A DNA stretch of 64,000 bases, from assembly GCA_015488775.1 (NCBI GenBank), contig WFNF01000140.1, positions 1-64,000 of the forward strand, in the 5' to 3' direction. The position numbers and the translations under genes were made by a program. The stretch comes from Helicobacteraceae bacterium. Its GTDB lineage: Bacteria > Campylobacterota > Campylobacteria > Campylobacterales > Sulfurimonadaceae. This document shows positions 1 through 8,353 of this stretch, in pieces. Below the pieces are notes generated by a model. The model had not been told where the DNA came from. It did not search any database and worked only from the letters and a program-made list of their open reading frames with translations. Each line of letters begins with the position of its first letter. Positions within the stretch are counted from its first letter, which is position 1.

Positions 1-2
1 AT

Positions 3-1292
3 GTAATGTTACAACTCCTTCAAAGTGTTGATAAAGATGGTAATAGTAGCAATGGTATTGATCTTTCAGATGCTGTAGATAAAACTTTTCCAGAGTTAAA
101 TGAGACAGTATTAAGTGATGAGAGTGAACTTGCAAAAGTTGTTGAAGCTATTACTCCTGGTAAGCCAGTTGTAGATGTTGAAGAAGCACTTAAACATTTT
201 AAAAATCAGCTAGAGATTGTAGATGATGCATCTGAAACAAACACTTCTGAAACAAATACCTCAACCGTAGAAGAGGAAGATTATAAGTTAATAAATCCAG
301 TTTATGAAAACAAACTGTCTGGAACTTGGTCTGTTTCTATAGAGGATAATGATACAAAAGAGTTTTTACTTGAAGATGAAAATTTAAGTGCACAGTTTGT
401 TCCTATAAATAAAGATGAACTTTTGTCTTCTGGCTATTTGTATGATATAGGCAATATGCTAGATGATGTTAATGTAACTTCTGTAGTATCTAATGATGAT
501 AGTATAAAATACACTATAAACATACCAATTTCTAATGCTTTAAGTAGCCCTTTAAATGGAATTGGTTCACCAAATCCTTCTAAAACATATATAGTAAAAT
601 TTAAAATATTATCTCGTTATGAAAAGGCTTATATTAATAGAGAGGATGTTTTAAATAGATCTATATATCGTAGTTCTTATGATTTTATACATATAAGAAA
701 TTGTACTAACTCAGGTGTTAAAAGTGGTGTGAGTGTAGAAGCTCATAAAAGTGTAAACCTATTTGATACAAAAAAATTTAAAGTGACATATGAAGCGCTT
801 AAAAAAAGAGCTCTAAATGAAGATGGCCTTACTTTGAGTGTAGAAGGTTTAGTATCACCAGATTTGAGAATGCCATATATGAAAAGTGTTAAAATTAGTA
901 CTTTTATAGATGATGAACAGTGTCATCAATATAAAAAAATTGTAAACGTATGGTCATTATTTCGTTATGATCACTTTTCAACAAGAGTATTACAAGCAAA
1001 ACAAGGTATTAGCTTGAGTGGCACTTGGTCTTTGAAATACCGTACTAAAATTTATGGAAATCCATATTCACGTGAGCAAAAAATGATACTTGCAGCAGAT
1101 GTTCCTTTAGATTTAACCTCCTTAAGTACATATACACATGTTAAAAATGGTTTTTACTATATACCTCAACATGGAGTTAAGTTTTCTTCTGATAAGGTGG
1201 AATGGTCCGTACTTACATACTTTCCATCAAAAACTAATCCAGGTAGATTAGATACAACAGTTATTGAGTTGGTATTTTCTAAAGAGCCTTAG
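3..1292 (+). CDS. C-terminal part of a large surface/secreted-type protein (5' end outside window)
   Basis: The reading frame is open to the window edge, so the ATG at position 6 is probably internal and the protein begins upstream. The first visible residues (DKDGNSSNGIDLSDA) resemble the short calcium-loop-like DxDxNxxNGI segments seen in large exported proteins of marine bacteria. A Thr/Ser/Glu-rich linker follows (about residues 75-92). The motif LSGTWS occurs twice, near residues 104 and 337, suggesting two related beta-rich domains; the second copy lies in the C-terminal part. No transmembrane helix or sorting signal is visible at the C-terminus. Function is unknown; a role at the cell surface is inferred from composition only. 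Confidence 0.55.
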   Translation, partial: VMLQLLQSVDKDGNSSNGIDLSDAVDKTFPELNETVLSDESELAKVVEAITPGKPVVDVEEALKHFKNQLEIVDDASETNTSETNTSTVEEEDYKLINPVYENKLSGTWSVSIEDNDTKEFLLEDENLSAQFVPINKDELLSSGYLYDIGNMLDDVNVTSVVSNDDSIKYTINIPISNALSSPLNGIGSPNPSKTYIVKFKILSRYEKAYINREDVLNRSIYRSSYDFIHIRNCTNSGVKSGVSVEAHKSVNLFDTKKFKVTYEALKKRALNEDGLTLSVEGLVSPDLRMPYMKSVKISTFIDDEQCHQYKKIVNVWSLFRYDHFSTRVLQAKQGISLSGTWSLKYRTKIYGNPYSREQKMILAADVPLDLTSLSTYTHVKNGFYYIPQHGVKFSSDKVEWSVLTYFPSKTNPGRLDTTVIELVFSKEP

Positions 1293-1322
1293 ACTTTTAA
1301 TCTAAAATATAGTTTAATACTA

Positions 1323-1335
1323 AGACCCTCTGGGT
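1323..1335 (+). terminator. Short stem-loop downstream of the first gene
   Basis: GACCC and GGGTC are separated by three bases, about 30 bases after the stop codon of the preceding gene. There is no following U tract, so termination is only a guess. The rest of 1293-1532 shows no gene on either strand that I can support. Confidence 0.25.
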
Positions 1336-1532
1336 CGATATGCAGATACAAAGCTCTGTGATATCTAATAGATAAATTTAAATAAAGAAATTAGATATAA
1401 AAGATTAACTTGGAGCAATATAGATAAAAAATTATATATTGAGTTAAAAAGTTTTGCTTTATTGGCTGGAAGTAAAAATATAAGTTGGCTAAATTTTCGA
1501 TAATAAAATATAGGATGATTAAGGCCAAGATT

Positions 1533-1895
1533 TTATTTACTTATATTTATTGGTTTTAAAATAAGAAGTTTTGAATGAAGTTCAGAGTTTTTTTTCTTAA
1601 TCTGCGTATCAATATTGAGTAAAAAAAATGTTTTACCCATGCCTCTTTTTGCTTTGATTAATATAATATTATGAATACGACTTTCATAAAGATTCTTTTT
1701 TTTAAATGTGTTTATCTCTTCTAAGCTATTGATAAGTTTTATGTAAGCATCTTCTTGAAGTGCTAAACTATTTTTTTCCTTTTGTTCATTTATTATATGT
1801 GAATTTAAGTTATCTAAATCAATTATGATTTTATCTATGGTATTACATTCCTCTTTAAATATAAAAATAATCTTGATGATAAAATCATCTCCTTT
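1533..1895 (-). pseudogene. Remnant of a P-loop NTPase (N-terminal fragment, no usable start)
   Basis: On the minus strand a frame of about 120 codons is open from a stop at 1896-1898 to a TAA at 1533-1535. It encodes a charged helical stretch followed by IILIKAKRGMGKTFFLLNI, a clear Walker A motif (AKRGMGKT) after a hydrophobic strand. There is no ATG in frame; a good AAGGAG sequence lies just upstream but the ATG next to it is in another frame and soon stops. The frame ends about 25 residues after the P-loop, far short of any complete NTPase, with no Walker B. I read it as the decayed start of a defence- or mobility-type ATPase. Family is not identifiable by eye. Confidence 0.5.
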
Positions 1896-2112
1896 TTATC
1901 TTACAAAAAAGACTACAAGTTTACTATAAACTTTTTTAAATTGTGTGGATACTGCATCTATTTATTTTTATCTCATATAGTTTGAAGTGATTTTAGATAA
2001 AATTACAGATTCTTAAACTTTGTGCTGTAGTGTTGTGCTGAATGTACTACTAGCATACCATAAAAGAAAGCAATTTGACAATACAATACATAACTTTTTT
2101 AAAAGGATTTTA

Positions 2113-2586
2113 ATGGACATATTTATAACAATAATTAGCTGGCTTGGTGGTTTAACTAGTGGCTTTATATTAATAATTTTTATTATTCTTAGTCTTACTT
2201 CTCATGGTTCTGAGACTAATATTGTCAGTTTTCTTTCTTCAATTTTATTTTTGTGGCTTCTTTGGATTGGTGCTTCATCTTTGTATAACTATGTCATACC
2301 TGATACTCCTTCCAACACTCAAGTAATACATGTCAAAGAGACTAAAAAAGAACCCATAATGATTACAACTAATTCCAATGAATTTGAGTATGTATATAAA
2401 GGACTTTACATCTTAGCAGTACTCTCTTTTTTTGCTTGGCTTTTTATCCCATCTAAAGATGAGCAGAGTAGTAGAACCTTGCTAAGAAATAAATTTATAA
2501 AAACAGTTTCACTAAAAGCAAATGATAAAGTCTTAAAAACCTCAGATACAAAAGGAAAAGCAGATAAGACAAAACATAACACTTAA
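2113..2586 (+). CDS. Hypothetical membrane protein, 157 residues
   Basis: The frame is open from 2020, but the ATG at 2113 is preferred: AAAAGGA lies seven bases upstream and the product then begins with a membrane helix. Three hydrophobic segments are visible (about residues 4-27, 36-57 and 97-115), with a polar loop between the second and third and a basic, Lys/Thr-rich C-terminal tail of about 40 residues. No family is recognised. It is followed after 31 bases by the SUKH-like gene in the same direction and could be cotranscribed with it. Confidence 0.6.
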   Translation: MDIFITIISWLGGLTSGFILIIFIILSLTSHGSETNIVSFLSSILFLWLLWIGASSLYNYVIPDTPSNTQVIHVKETKKEPIMITTNSNEFEYVYKGLYILAVLSFFAWLFIPSKDEQSSRTLLRNKFIKTVSLKANDKVLKTSDTKGKADKTKHNT

Positions 2587-2617
2587 CAAATATAAAGAAA
2601 TTTTTAAAGAATATAAA

Positions 2618-3154
2618 ATGCCAAAAGAGATAATAGAACTATTTCTTTTTCAATTTGGAAAAAATAATAATTTGTTTTTATATCCATTTTATATGGATTT
2701 TGTATTAGATGATGAATTTACATGGTTTTGTGAAGATAACGATAAACAAATAGAATTATTAAATAGTATTATTGCTTTTGCAAGTTCTGATGGAGCAGGT
2801 GGGTATTTTGCATTTTGGTTACAAGATGAGAACGATGACTTGTCAAATACCCCAATTATTCATATTGATAGTGAAGGCGGAAGTCACCTTGTATGTAAAA
2901 ATATCAATGATTTACTGATCATAATGACAGGAGATCTTGATCACACCATAGTTAATTCAGATAAAGACCCAAGTGATTATGCTAATGAGTATAAAAATTG
3001 GGTAAAAAAAACTTTTAATATTGATTCGGTAGATGTTGAAAATACTGAAGATTATGAGTCGCCTCTTAAAGTAGAAAAAATCATAGAAAATGTAAATAAT
3101 ATGTATGAAGATAAATACAAAATTTGGAAAGCTAGATTTTTCCATGATTATTAA
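2618..3154 (+). CDS. SUKH-like (SMI1/KNR4-like) protein
   Basis: A 178-residue soluble acidic protein with no signal peptide. Its centre (about residues 53-100) reads FASSDGAGGYFAFW, then PIIHIDSEGG, then a segment ending IMTG. This matches the middle domain of the WGR/TPR protein at 41838-43616 (FATTDGTGGIAAFW and PIISFGSEGS), and the similarity runs nearly the whole length, including a C-terminal W..FF / W..FY end. The pattern of a Gly-rich turn, a Trp strand and a PII..SEG strand is typical of SMI1/KNR4 (SUKH) proteins, many of which are immunity proteins of contact-dependent toxins. No toxin partner is visible nearby. Shine-Dalgarno sequence is weak. Confidence 0.55.
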   Translation: MPKEIIELFLFQFGKNNNLFLYPFYMDFVLDDEFTWFCEDNDKQIELLNSIIAFASSDGAGGYFAFWLQDENDDLSNTPIIHIDSEGGSHLVCKNINDLLIIMTGDLDHTIVNSDKDPSDYANEYKNWVKKTFNIDSVDVENTEDYESPLKVEKIIENVNNMYEDKYKIWKARFFHDY

Positions 3155-3270
3155 AAAGTATAAACACACTTTTAGAAATTGCTTACACTTGTAGGTATAT
3201 ATAAAGCTACCTCAAAAAAACTTTACTAGTTTTCAGTTTATGTAGATGAACTTGTAGAAAAACGTTAAGT

Positions 3271-3276
3271 TATAAT
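3271..3276 (+). promoter_or_regulatory. Probable -10 box for the unknown gene at 3296
   Basis: TATAAT stands 19 bases before the ATG at 3296, with AAAGGA between them as the ribosome binding site. No convincing -35 box is seen, which is usual for the main sigma factor in this phylum. Confidence 0.45.
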
Positions 3277-3295
3277 ATTTTAATAAAGGACATAA

Positions 3296-4051
3296 ATGGG
3301 TTTTAGCAGTTTAGGTAAAAAATATAAATTAAAAAGAAGTGGTGTTGAGTATTCAGAAGCTGAACCATTTTATGAAGTTATAGAAAAAATTGAATTAAGA
3401 GAAGATGTTATTTTAGATGTTTTAGATCTTGTTGAAGAAAAATTTGATAATTATGATGGAGATAATAGTGATAGAGTCTATCGTATACTTAGTGTAATAA
3501 AAAAATTTCCAGATTATAAAGTATTATTTTTGAAAGAGGTTTATTATCATCTTTTAAGATTATCAGTGATACCTAAAATTACAACAAATGAATCATTAAA
3601 AAGATTGAGTGAAGCCTATAGAGATATAAATAACAAACTAGATAAAAAGTATCCATACATCTCAATACAAAAACTTGAAACACTCTTTCTTTTTGGTTAT
3701 TATAGCAACATTAAAATAGATGATTCTTTAACGATTGACATTGATATATTTAATAAAAGGCGAAAAGTAGTTTTACAGTGTTCAAAATACTCAAACATAC
3801 CAAGTATGTTAAAGAAAAAAGAACAATTTTTATCTTTTTGTGATGATGAAACCTCAGAAAGATTGTATATATTGATAATAAAGATACCACATAATGATGA
3901 AAGCTTAGAGCTTATATTCTGGGCTTATGTTTTTATTACCTTGTTAAACAGTACTACAAAAAGTAAAATAATTGAGTATTTTGAAAACTTAGAAGATACT
4001 GATCATATAAAAGAAAAAGAGATATTTAAAAGATTTGTGGCTATTTCATAA
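3296..4051 (+). CDS. Hypothetical protein, 251 residues
   Basis: A soluble protein with no signal peptide and no recognised motif. It is rich in Lys, Glu and Asp and appears mostly helical; residues 25-100 contain alternating charged and hydrophobic residues suggestive of helical repeats. The ATG is preceded by AAAGGA at a normal distance. It lies between the SUKH-like gene and the Cys/Gly-tail protein in the accessory region at the left end. I do not recognise the family and assign no function. Confidence 0.5.
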   Translation: MGFSSLGKKYKLKRSGVEYSEAEPFYEVIEKIELREDVILDVLDLVEEKFDNYDGDNSDRVYRILSVIKKFPDYKVLFLKEVYYHLLRLSVIPKITTNESLKRLSEAYRDINNKLDKKYPYISIQKLETLFLFGYYSNIKIDDSLTIDIDIFNKRRKVVLQCSKYSNIPSMLKKKEQFLSFCDDETSERLYILIIKIPHNDESLELIFWAYVFITLLNSTTKSKIIEYFENLEDTDHIKEKEIFKRFVAIS

Positions 4052-4083
4052 GTTTTAGAAATATATAAAAGGGAAATTAAATC

Positions 4084-4755
4084 ATGGGAAATATAGTATT
4101 AGCAATTATCTTAGGAAGTGTTGTTTTATATTTGATATATGAAATGTATAAAAAAACAGATGTTAAAAGACGAGAGGCATATATAAATAATTATAAATTT
4201 CCTCTAAGAATATCTCAAACTTTATTGACAACATATCCACATCTTAAAGTAAGTGATGTAGATTTGATTATGAAAGGCTTAAGAGAATATTTTCATGTTT
4301 GTAATATGGCAGGGAAAACAATGGTATCTATGCCGTCTCAAGCGGTAGATGTCGCGTGGCATGATTTTATACTTTTTACAAGGAAATATGAATCTTTTTG
4401 TCAAAAAGGACTAGGTAGGTTTTTACATCATACCCCAGCAGAAGCTATGCAGAGTAAGACCATTGCTCAAGATAGTATTAAGGTTGCTTGGAATTTTTCA
4501 TGTAAAAGAGAAAATATAGATGTAAATACACCTAAAAAACTACCATTGCTTTTTGCACTTGACTCTAGTCTTAACATTAATGATGGGTTCAAATATTCAC
4601 TTGATTGTAGGGCAAAAAATGGTGCAGCATATTGTGCTGGAGATATAGGATGTAGTAGTGGTTGTTCTGGAGATTCAGGAGATAGTAGTTTTGGAGATTC
4701 AGGTTGTGGTGGAGATTCTAGCTGTGGTGGAGGTTGCGGAGGTGGTGGAGATTAA
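4084..4755 (+). CDS. Membrane-anchored protein with glycine-rich-domain-like core and Cys/Gly/Ser tail
   Basis: One N-terminal transmembrane helix (about residues 4-20) is followed by a cytoplasm-sized domain of about 140 residues. This contains SMPSQAVDVAWHDFILFT, then YESFC and FLHHTP, a pattern of the bacterial glycine-rich-domain (GRDP-like) family, with conserved Trp-His and His-His that could bind metal. The last 40 residues are almost only Gly, Ser, Asp and Cys, with about eight Cys in spaced pairs (GCSSGC, GCGGDSSCGGGCGG). Low-complexity Cys/Gly tails after such domains are found in several uncharacterised bacterial families; metal binding is inference. AAGGGAA precedes the ATG. Confidence 0.6.
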   Translation: MGNIVLAIILGSVVLYLIYEMYKKTDVKRREAYINNYKFPLRISQTLLTTYPHLKVSDVDLIMKGLREYFHVCNMAGKTMVSMPSQAVDVAWHDFILFTRKYESFCQKGLGRFLHHTPAEAMQSKTIAQDSIKVAWNFSCKRENIDVNTPKKLPLLFALDSSLNINDGFKYSLDCRAKNGAAYCAGDIGCSSGCSGDSGDSSFGDSGCGGDSSCGGGCGGGGD

Positions 4756-4843
4756 AATCACCACACTGTAGCAAATTATTTAAAGTGTATTATTAATTAG
4801 CTATAAGGTCATATCTTCTACTTAAATTTTTCAGTAAATATTA

Positions 4844-4849
4844 TATAAT
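4844..4849 (+). promoter_or_regulatory. Probable -10 box for the hybrid kinase gene
   Basis: TATAAT lies 18 bases before the ATG at 4868. No Shine-Dalgarno sequence is obvious between them. Confidence 0.4.
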
Positions 4850-4867
4850 TAAATGTCATAATATTTT

Positions 4868-6517
4868 ATGAATCAAAAGTACTTCGACCTTAAAAAGGCT
4901 ACAAAAACATTTTTATACATTTCATTGATGGCAAGTATTATTGCAATTATTGTCATTAGTGTACTTGCTTTTAAAGTTGCTTCAATGGGCTTATTTTATG
5001 TTTGTGTTAGCGTTGCATTTATTTATACTCTTCTTTTGTTTTACCTAAAATCAAGTAACAATTTAAAACTATCAAGCAATATCTATTTATTAATAATGGC
5101 ATTAGGGCTTTATAGTGCTCTTTTTACAGATAGACCTGATCAACCATCAGGATTAGCAGGTTTTTTTATTTTTGTTATTGTTGTTTATATATTTAAACCT
5201 ATAAGGGTAGCAACATTTTTAAATTTACTATTTTTTGCAGGTCTATTAATTCTAGCTATTGCTTCTCATTACAAAATTATTACAACTTACTACAACACTT
5301 ATCAGTACACTTATTATTTCATCTCTTTGCTATCTGTTTTGCTTTACACACTCATTTTTGTGTATATACAAAAACGACTTAAAGATAATGATACGCTATT
5401 GGTACGAGCAGCACAAGAGGCAAATTTAGCTAAAAGTGATTTTCTTTCAAATATGTCTCATGAGTTAAAAACCCCACTAAATGGGATTATAAATATATCT
5501 AAACAATTAGAAAAAGAGTCGTCAAATAATGAAAAAATAACCTTGCTTAATTCTAATGCTACACACCTTTTTGATATGTTAAACAATATTCTTAACTACT
5601 CACAACTTGAGGACAATAGCCTAAAACTTCAGATACACCCTTTTTCATTTTTGAAGGAACTGAAATATCTTAAAGAAATTTATACTATAAAAGCACAAAA
5701 TAGCAATATAAAACTTGAATTTCTCATAAATATTTCTGATGAAAAATGCTACGTTTCTGATGAACAGCAGATAAGACAACTTCTCTCACATATACTTAAC
5801 AATGCTATAAAGTTCACTGCTCCTAATGGGCATGTGGTTTTTAGTGTGAATGAAGTAGACTCAAAAATTGGAACTGATTTTCATATTGAGGTTAAGGACA
5901 ATGGATGTGGGATTGAACAAGAGAAGTTAGACTCTATATTTGAGCTTTTTTCACAATCAGATCTCTCTGAGACTAAGAAACATTCAGGGATTGGTATTGG
6001 ACTTAGTATCTCTCAAAAGCTCTGTTTATTGCTTGATGCACAACTTCAAATAAAAAGTAGTAAAAAAGAGGGAACCTTAGTCACTATTGACTTAAGTCTT
6101 GAAGAATCTACTGATGTGAAGTACAAAACAGCAAATGGATTAAATATCTTAGTTGCAGAAGATATAAAAACAAATCAAATGGTACTGCAGTTTATGCTTG
6201 AGGAGTATGAACATCATATAATTTTATGTGATGATGGTCAGCAATGTTTAGACTACTATAAGGAGCATTATAAAAAGATAGATATTATCTTAATGGATAT
6301 CCGAATGCCAAATATGAATGGTATCGAGGCCACAAAAGAGATAAAAATCTTTGAAAAGCAAAATAGTTTAAAAATTACACCAATACTTGCAGTAACTGCC
6401 AATGATGATGAAAAGAACAAAGATGAATACCTGAAAGTAGGGCTGAAAAGTGTTATCTCTAAACCGATTGATGAAGAGATATTGTTAAAAGAGATTGCTA
6501 AAACATTGAAACTTTAA
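4868..6517 (+). CDS. Hybrid sensor histidine kinase/response regulator
   Basis: A 549-residue inner-membrane protein. Residues 15-170 hold about six transmembrane helices with no large periplasmic loop, so the signal is probably sensed in or at the membrane. The HisKA dimerisation domain has SNMSHELKTPLNG with the phospho-acceptor His198. The ATPase domain shows an N box (HILNNAIKFT, about 308-317), DNGCGI (G1) and GIGIGLS (G2). A C-terminal receiver domain (about 425-545) has acidic residues ED at 431-432, phospho-acceptor Asp477 in ILMDIRMPNMNG, T/A in AVTAND and Lys in SKP. All catalytic residues are present. It stands alone; no output regulator is next to it, so its partner is unknown. 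Confidence 0.85.
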   Translation: MNQKYFDLKKATKTFLYISLMASIIAIIVISVLAFKVASMGLFYVCVSVAFIYTLLLFYLKSSNNLKLSSNIYLLIMALGLYSALFTDRPDQPSGLAGFFIFVIVVYIFKPIRVATFLNLLFFAGLLILAIASHYKIITTYYNTYQYTYYFISLLSVLLYTLIFVYIQKRLKDNDTLLVRAAQEANLAKSDFLSNMSHELKTPLNGIINISKQLEKESSNNEKITLLNSNATHLFDMLNNILNYSQLEDNSLKLQIHPFSFLKELKYLKEIYTIKAQNSNIKLEFLINISDEKCYVSDEQQIRQLLSHILNNAIKFTAPNGHVVFSVNEVDSKIGTDFHIEVKDNGCGIEQEKLDSIFELFSQSDLSETKKHSGIGIGLSISQKLCLLLDAQLQIKSSKKEGTLVTIDLSLEESTDVKYKTANGLNILVAEDIKTNQMVLQFMLEEYEHHIILCDDGQQCLDYYKEHYKKIDIILMDIRMPNMNGIEATKEIKIFEKQNSLKITPILAVTANDDEKNKDEYLKVGLKSVISKPIDEEILLKEIAKTLKL

Positions 6518-6544
6518 ACTATTTAACACTTTCTATAAATACTT

Positions 6545-7462
6545 TTATTTTACAAAGTCCTCTATAGCTTTTGCACTTAATTCAGACTCTTCATACATAG
6601 GAACATGACCTGAATTTTTAAAAATTATGAGTTTAGAATTTTTTATTTTTTCTTGAAATTTTAGAGAGTTTTTTACATTAAGCATTTTATCTTTTGCACC
6701 CCAAAGTATTAGAGTTGGGACTGTGATTTTCGATGCAACTAAGCTTAAATCATCTATGTTATCCATGTTGTTATCTAAAAATCCTGAACTTTGATGGATT
6801 TCAAGCTTTGCATTTTTACATTTTACCTCTGCCAAATACTCCAATATACCATCTGTTATATACATTGGTTTATCCATACTCAAAGTTAACAAGTTTTTCA
6901 TTTTTTCTTTGGAACAGACGTTAAATAATAGTTCTTTTTTCTCATCTATAGATAACTTGTCAAAAACTGAATCTTCAGCTTTTATTCCAAAAGCATCTAT
7001 AAGTATAAGTTTTTCTACTTTATGATCAGATGCGTATATAAGTGATATACCTCCACCCATTGAATTTCCAACTATGATGATGCTTTTGATGCCAAGCTTT
7101 TGAGTGAAATCAAACAAAAGATCACTTTGTTTTTGTAAAGTGTAATTGATATCAAAAGGTTTTGAACTTTCACCAAAACCTACCAAGTCTGGTATAACTA
7201 TATGGTACTCATCATCAAACTCATTAGTTAAAGAAAGCCAATTTTCTTTATTTGCACCAAAACCATGAACAAGTAAAAGTGTATATTTACTTGATACTTT
7301 GTTTTCAAAGTAAGTAACACTTAAATTATCATCTATAATTAAAGTTTTTTTATCTAAATTTGCATTATATGTGGCAAAATCCATAGCATTAGTATAAATG
7401 CTTTTTCCACTACATCCAAAAAAAGTTATACTTGCTAAAATAATAAAAATAATTTTTTTCAT
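6545..7462 (-). CDS. Alpha/beta hydrolase lipoprotein
   Basis: A 305-residue enzyme of the alpha/beta hydrolase fold. The N-terminus is a lipoprotein signal peptide with lipobox FFGC, so the mature protein is anchored by Cys16. The fold markers are LLVHGFGANKENW (oxyanion region), GNSMGG (nucleophile Ser), LILWGAKD (acid Asp) and SGHVPMYE (catalytic His near the end). This set is typical of carboxylesterases and C-C bond hydrolases; substrate unknown. Its ATG overlaps the stop of the upstream helicase-domain gene by four bases, so the two are translationally coupled. Confidence 0.8.
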   Translation of the reverse strand: MKKIIFIILASITFFGCSGKSIYTNAMDFATYNANLDKKTLIIDDNLSVTYFENKVSSKYTLLLVHGFGANKENWLSLTNEFDDEYHIVIPDLVGFGESSKPFDINYTLQKQSDLLFDFTQKLGIKSIIIVGNSMGGGISLIYASDHKVEKLILIDAFGIKAEDSVFDKLSIDEKKELLFNVCSKEKMKNLLTLSMDKPMYITDGILEYLAEVKCKNAKLEIHQSSGFLDNNMDNIDDLSLVASKITVPTLILWGAKDKMLNVKNSLKFQEKIKNSKLIIFKNSGHVPMYEESELSAKAIEDFVK

Positions 7463-8118
7463 GTTAATTCTATATTTTCATTTTCATTATTTTCATCTTC
7501 ATTTTCACTCTCTTTTAACTTGTTCTTCTTTTTATTTTTTTTATGACGAGGCTTTTTGATTTTATCTTTTTTGCCAATACTCTCTTCATCATTGTAAGCA
7601 CTTGGTAGGTAACCCTCAATCTCTTGTTTATCTATATCAGCTTTAATCAACCACTCTATAGCTCTTAAAGATTTTTCATCCTCAATCGAATACAAGACAA
7701 CAGAAATCCCTGACTTAGATAAACACTCTAATCTGTTTATGTACTGTTCTGCGTCGTGAGGAAGATCATAGCTTACTATACAATCAAGATTATCTAGCTC
7801 GCTATATTGTAAGATTAAATCAGTTGTGATCAAAACCTTAAGTTCACCACTTTTATAGTCATTTATAAATTTTTCTTTTTTATCTGTTCTAGTGTTTCCA
7901 TGTGCAACTTCAACACTAATCTCTTTGGCTTTTAAAAATTTATAAAGAGTGTCAGCACTCTTTTTTGTTTTAGTAACTACAACAGTTTGAGAATCACTGT
8001 TTTTTTTGATGATGTATGCTAATGCACTTGACTTGTCAACTTTAGAAAGTGGGTGTACTATCTGTGCTGTTCTACTTGAGATACTTACTGCATCATTAAA
8101 CTCTTTGTGCTCACTCAT
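7459..8118 (-). CDS. Orphan RhlE-like helicase C-terminal domain with degenerate motif VI
   Basis: The 219 residues match only the second RecA domain of a DEAD-box RNA helicase: a leading segment like the RhlE inter-domain linker, motif IV region (VVVTKTKKSADTLYKFL), HGN, and motif V (KVLITTDL). Motif VI, normally HRIGRTGR, reads INRLECLSKSG, so the arginine fingers are lost. The ATPase/DEAD domain is absent and nothing like it lies upstream; the ATG has a proper AGGAA ribosome site, so this is a start, not a frame break. The C-terminal 50 residues are Lys-rich then Glu/Asn-rich and low in complexity. It probably binds RNA or another helicase without hydrolysing ATP. Confidence 0.65.
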   Translation of the reverse strand: MSEHKEFNDAVSISSRTAQIVHPLSKVDKSSALAYIIKKNSDSQTVVVTKTKKSADTLYKFLKAKEISVEVAHGNTRTDKKEKFINDYKSGELKVLITTDLILQYSELDNLDCIVSYDLPHDAEQYINRLECLSKSGISVVLYSIEDEKSLRAIEWLIKADIDKQEIEGYLPSAYNDEESIGKKDKIKKPRHKKNKKKNKLKESENEDENNENENIELT

Positions 8119-8195
8119 AAATTATTCCTAAATTAATATTTATGAAATTATATCTTTTTAAACAATAATAAAAGAATGATACTTTTAAGCCTAAG

Positions 8196-8211
8196 TTGTA
8201 TACAATATAAT
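8196..8211 (+). promoter_or_regulatory. Promoter with adjacent palindrome for the small basic protein
   Basis: TATAAT (8206-8211) lies 31 bases before the GTG start at 8243. Directly before it is the perfect palindrome TTGTATACAA (8196-8205), which could be an operator but is short and AT-rich. Confidence 0.4.
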
Positions 8212-8242
8212 CTATTAATAAAATTATATAAAAGGAGATATT

Positions 8243-8344
8243 GTGGCTAAAGGTAAAGATACTCAAAAATCAGTTAAAAAAGCACCTGCAAAAAGTTTAA
8301 AAGAGAAGCGTAATGATAAAAAACTTAAAAAAAGTCAAGGGTAA
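8243..8344 (+). CDS. Small Lys-rich protein, 33 residues
   Basis: GTG start with a strong AAAGGAG site five bases upstream. The product begins MAKGKDTQKSVKKAPAKSLK and has about 14 Lys among 33 residues with no acidic patch and no Cys or Trp. The good ribosome site, the TATAAT promoter and its coding-like composition make it likely to be translated. I recall similar tiny Lys-rich proteins in this phylum, but no function. It lies just before the split RNase H gene, with 9 bases between, and is probably cotranscribed with it. A nucleic-acid-binding role is only inferred from charge. Confidence 0.6.
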   Translation: MAKGKDTQKSVKKAPAKSLKEKRNDKKLKKSQG

Positions 8345-8353
8345 TATAGACTA

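Noticed and set aside
2020-2112. Earlier start for the membrane protein at 2113
   Set aside because: The added 31 residues are not membrane-like and lack a ribosome site, whereas the ATG at 2113 has AAAAGGA and begins with a helix.
3155-3295. tRNA-like fold before the gene at 3296
   Set aside because: Only a four-base stem (GTAG/CTAC) is present; no acceptor stem or T-loop could be assembled.
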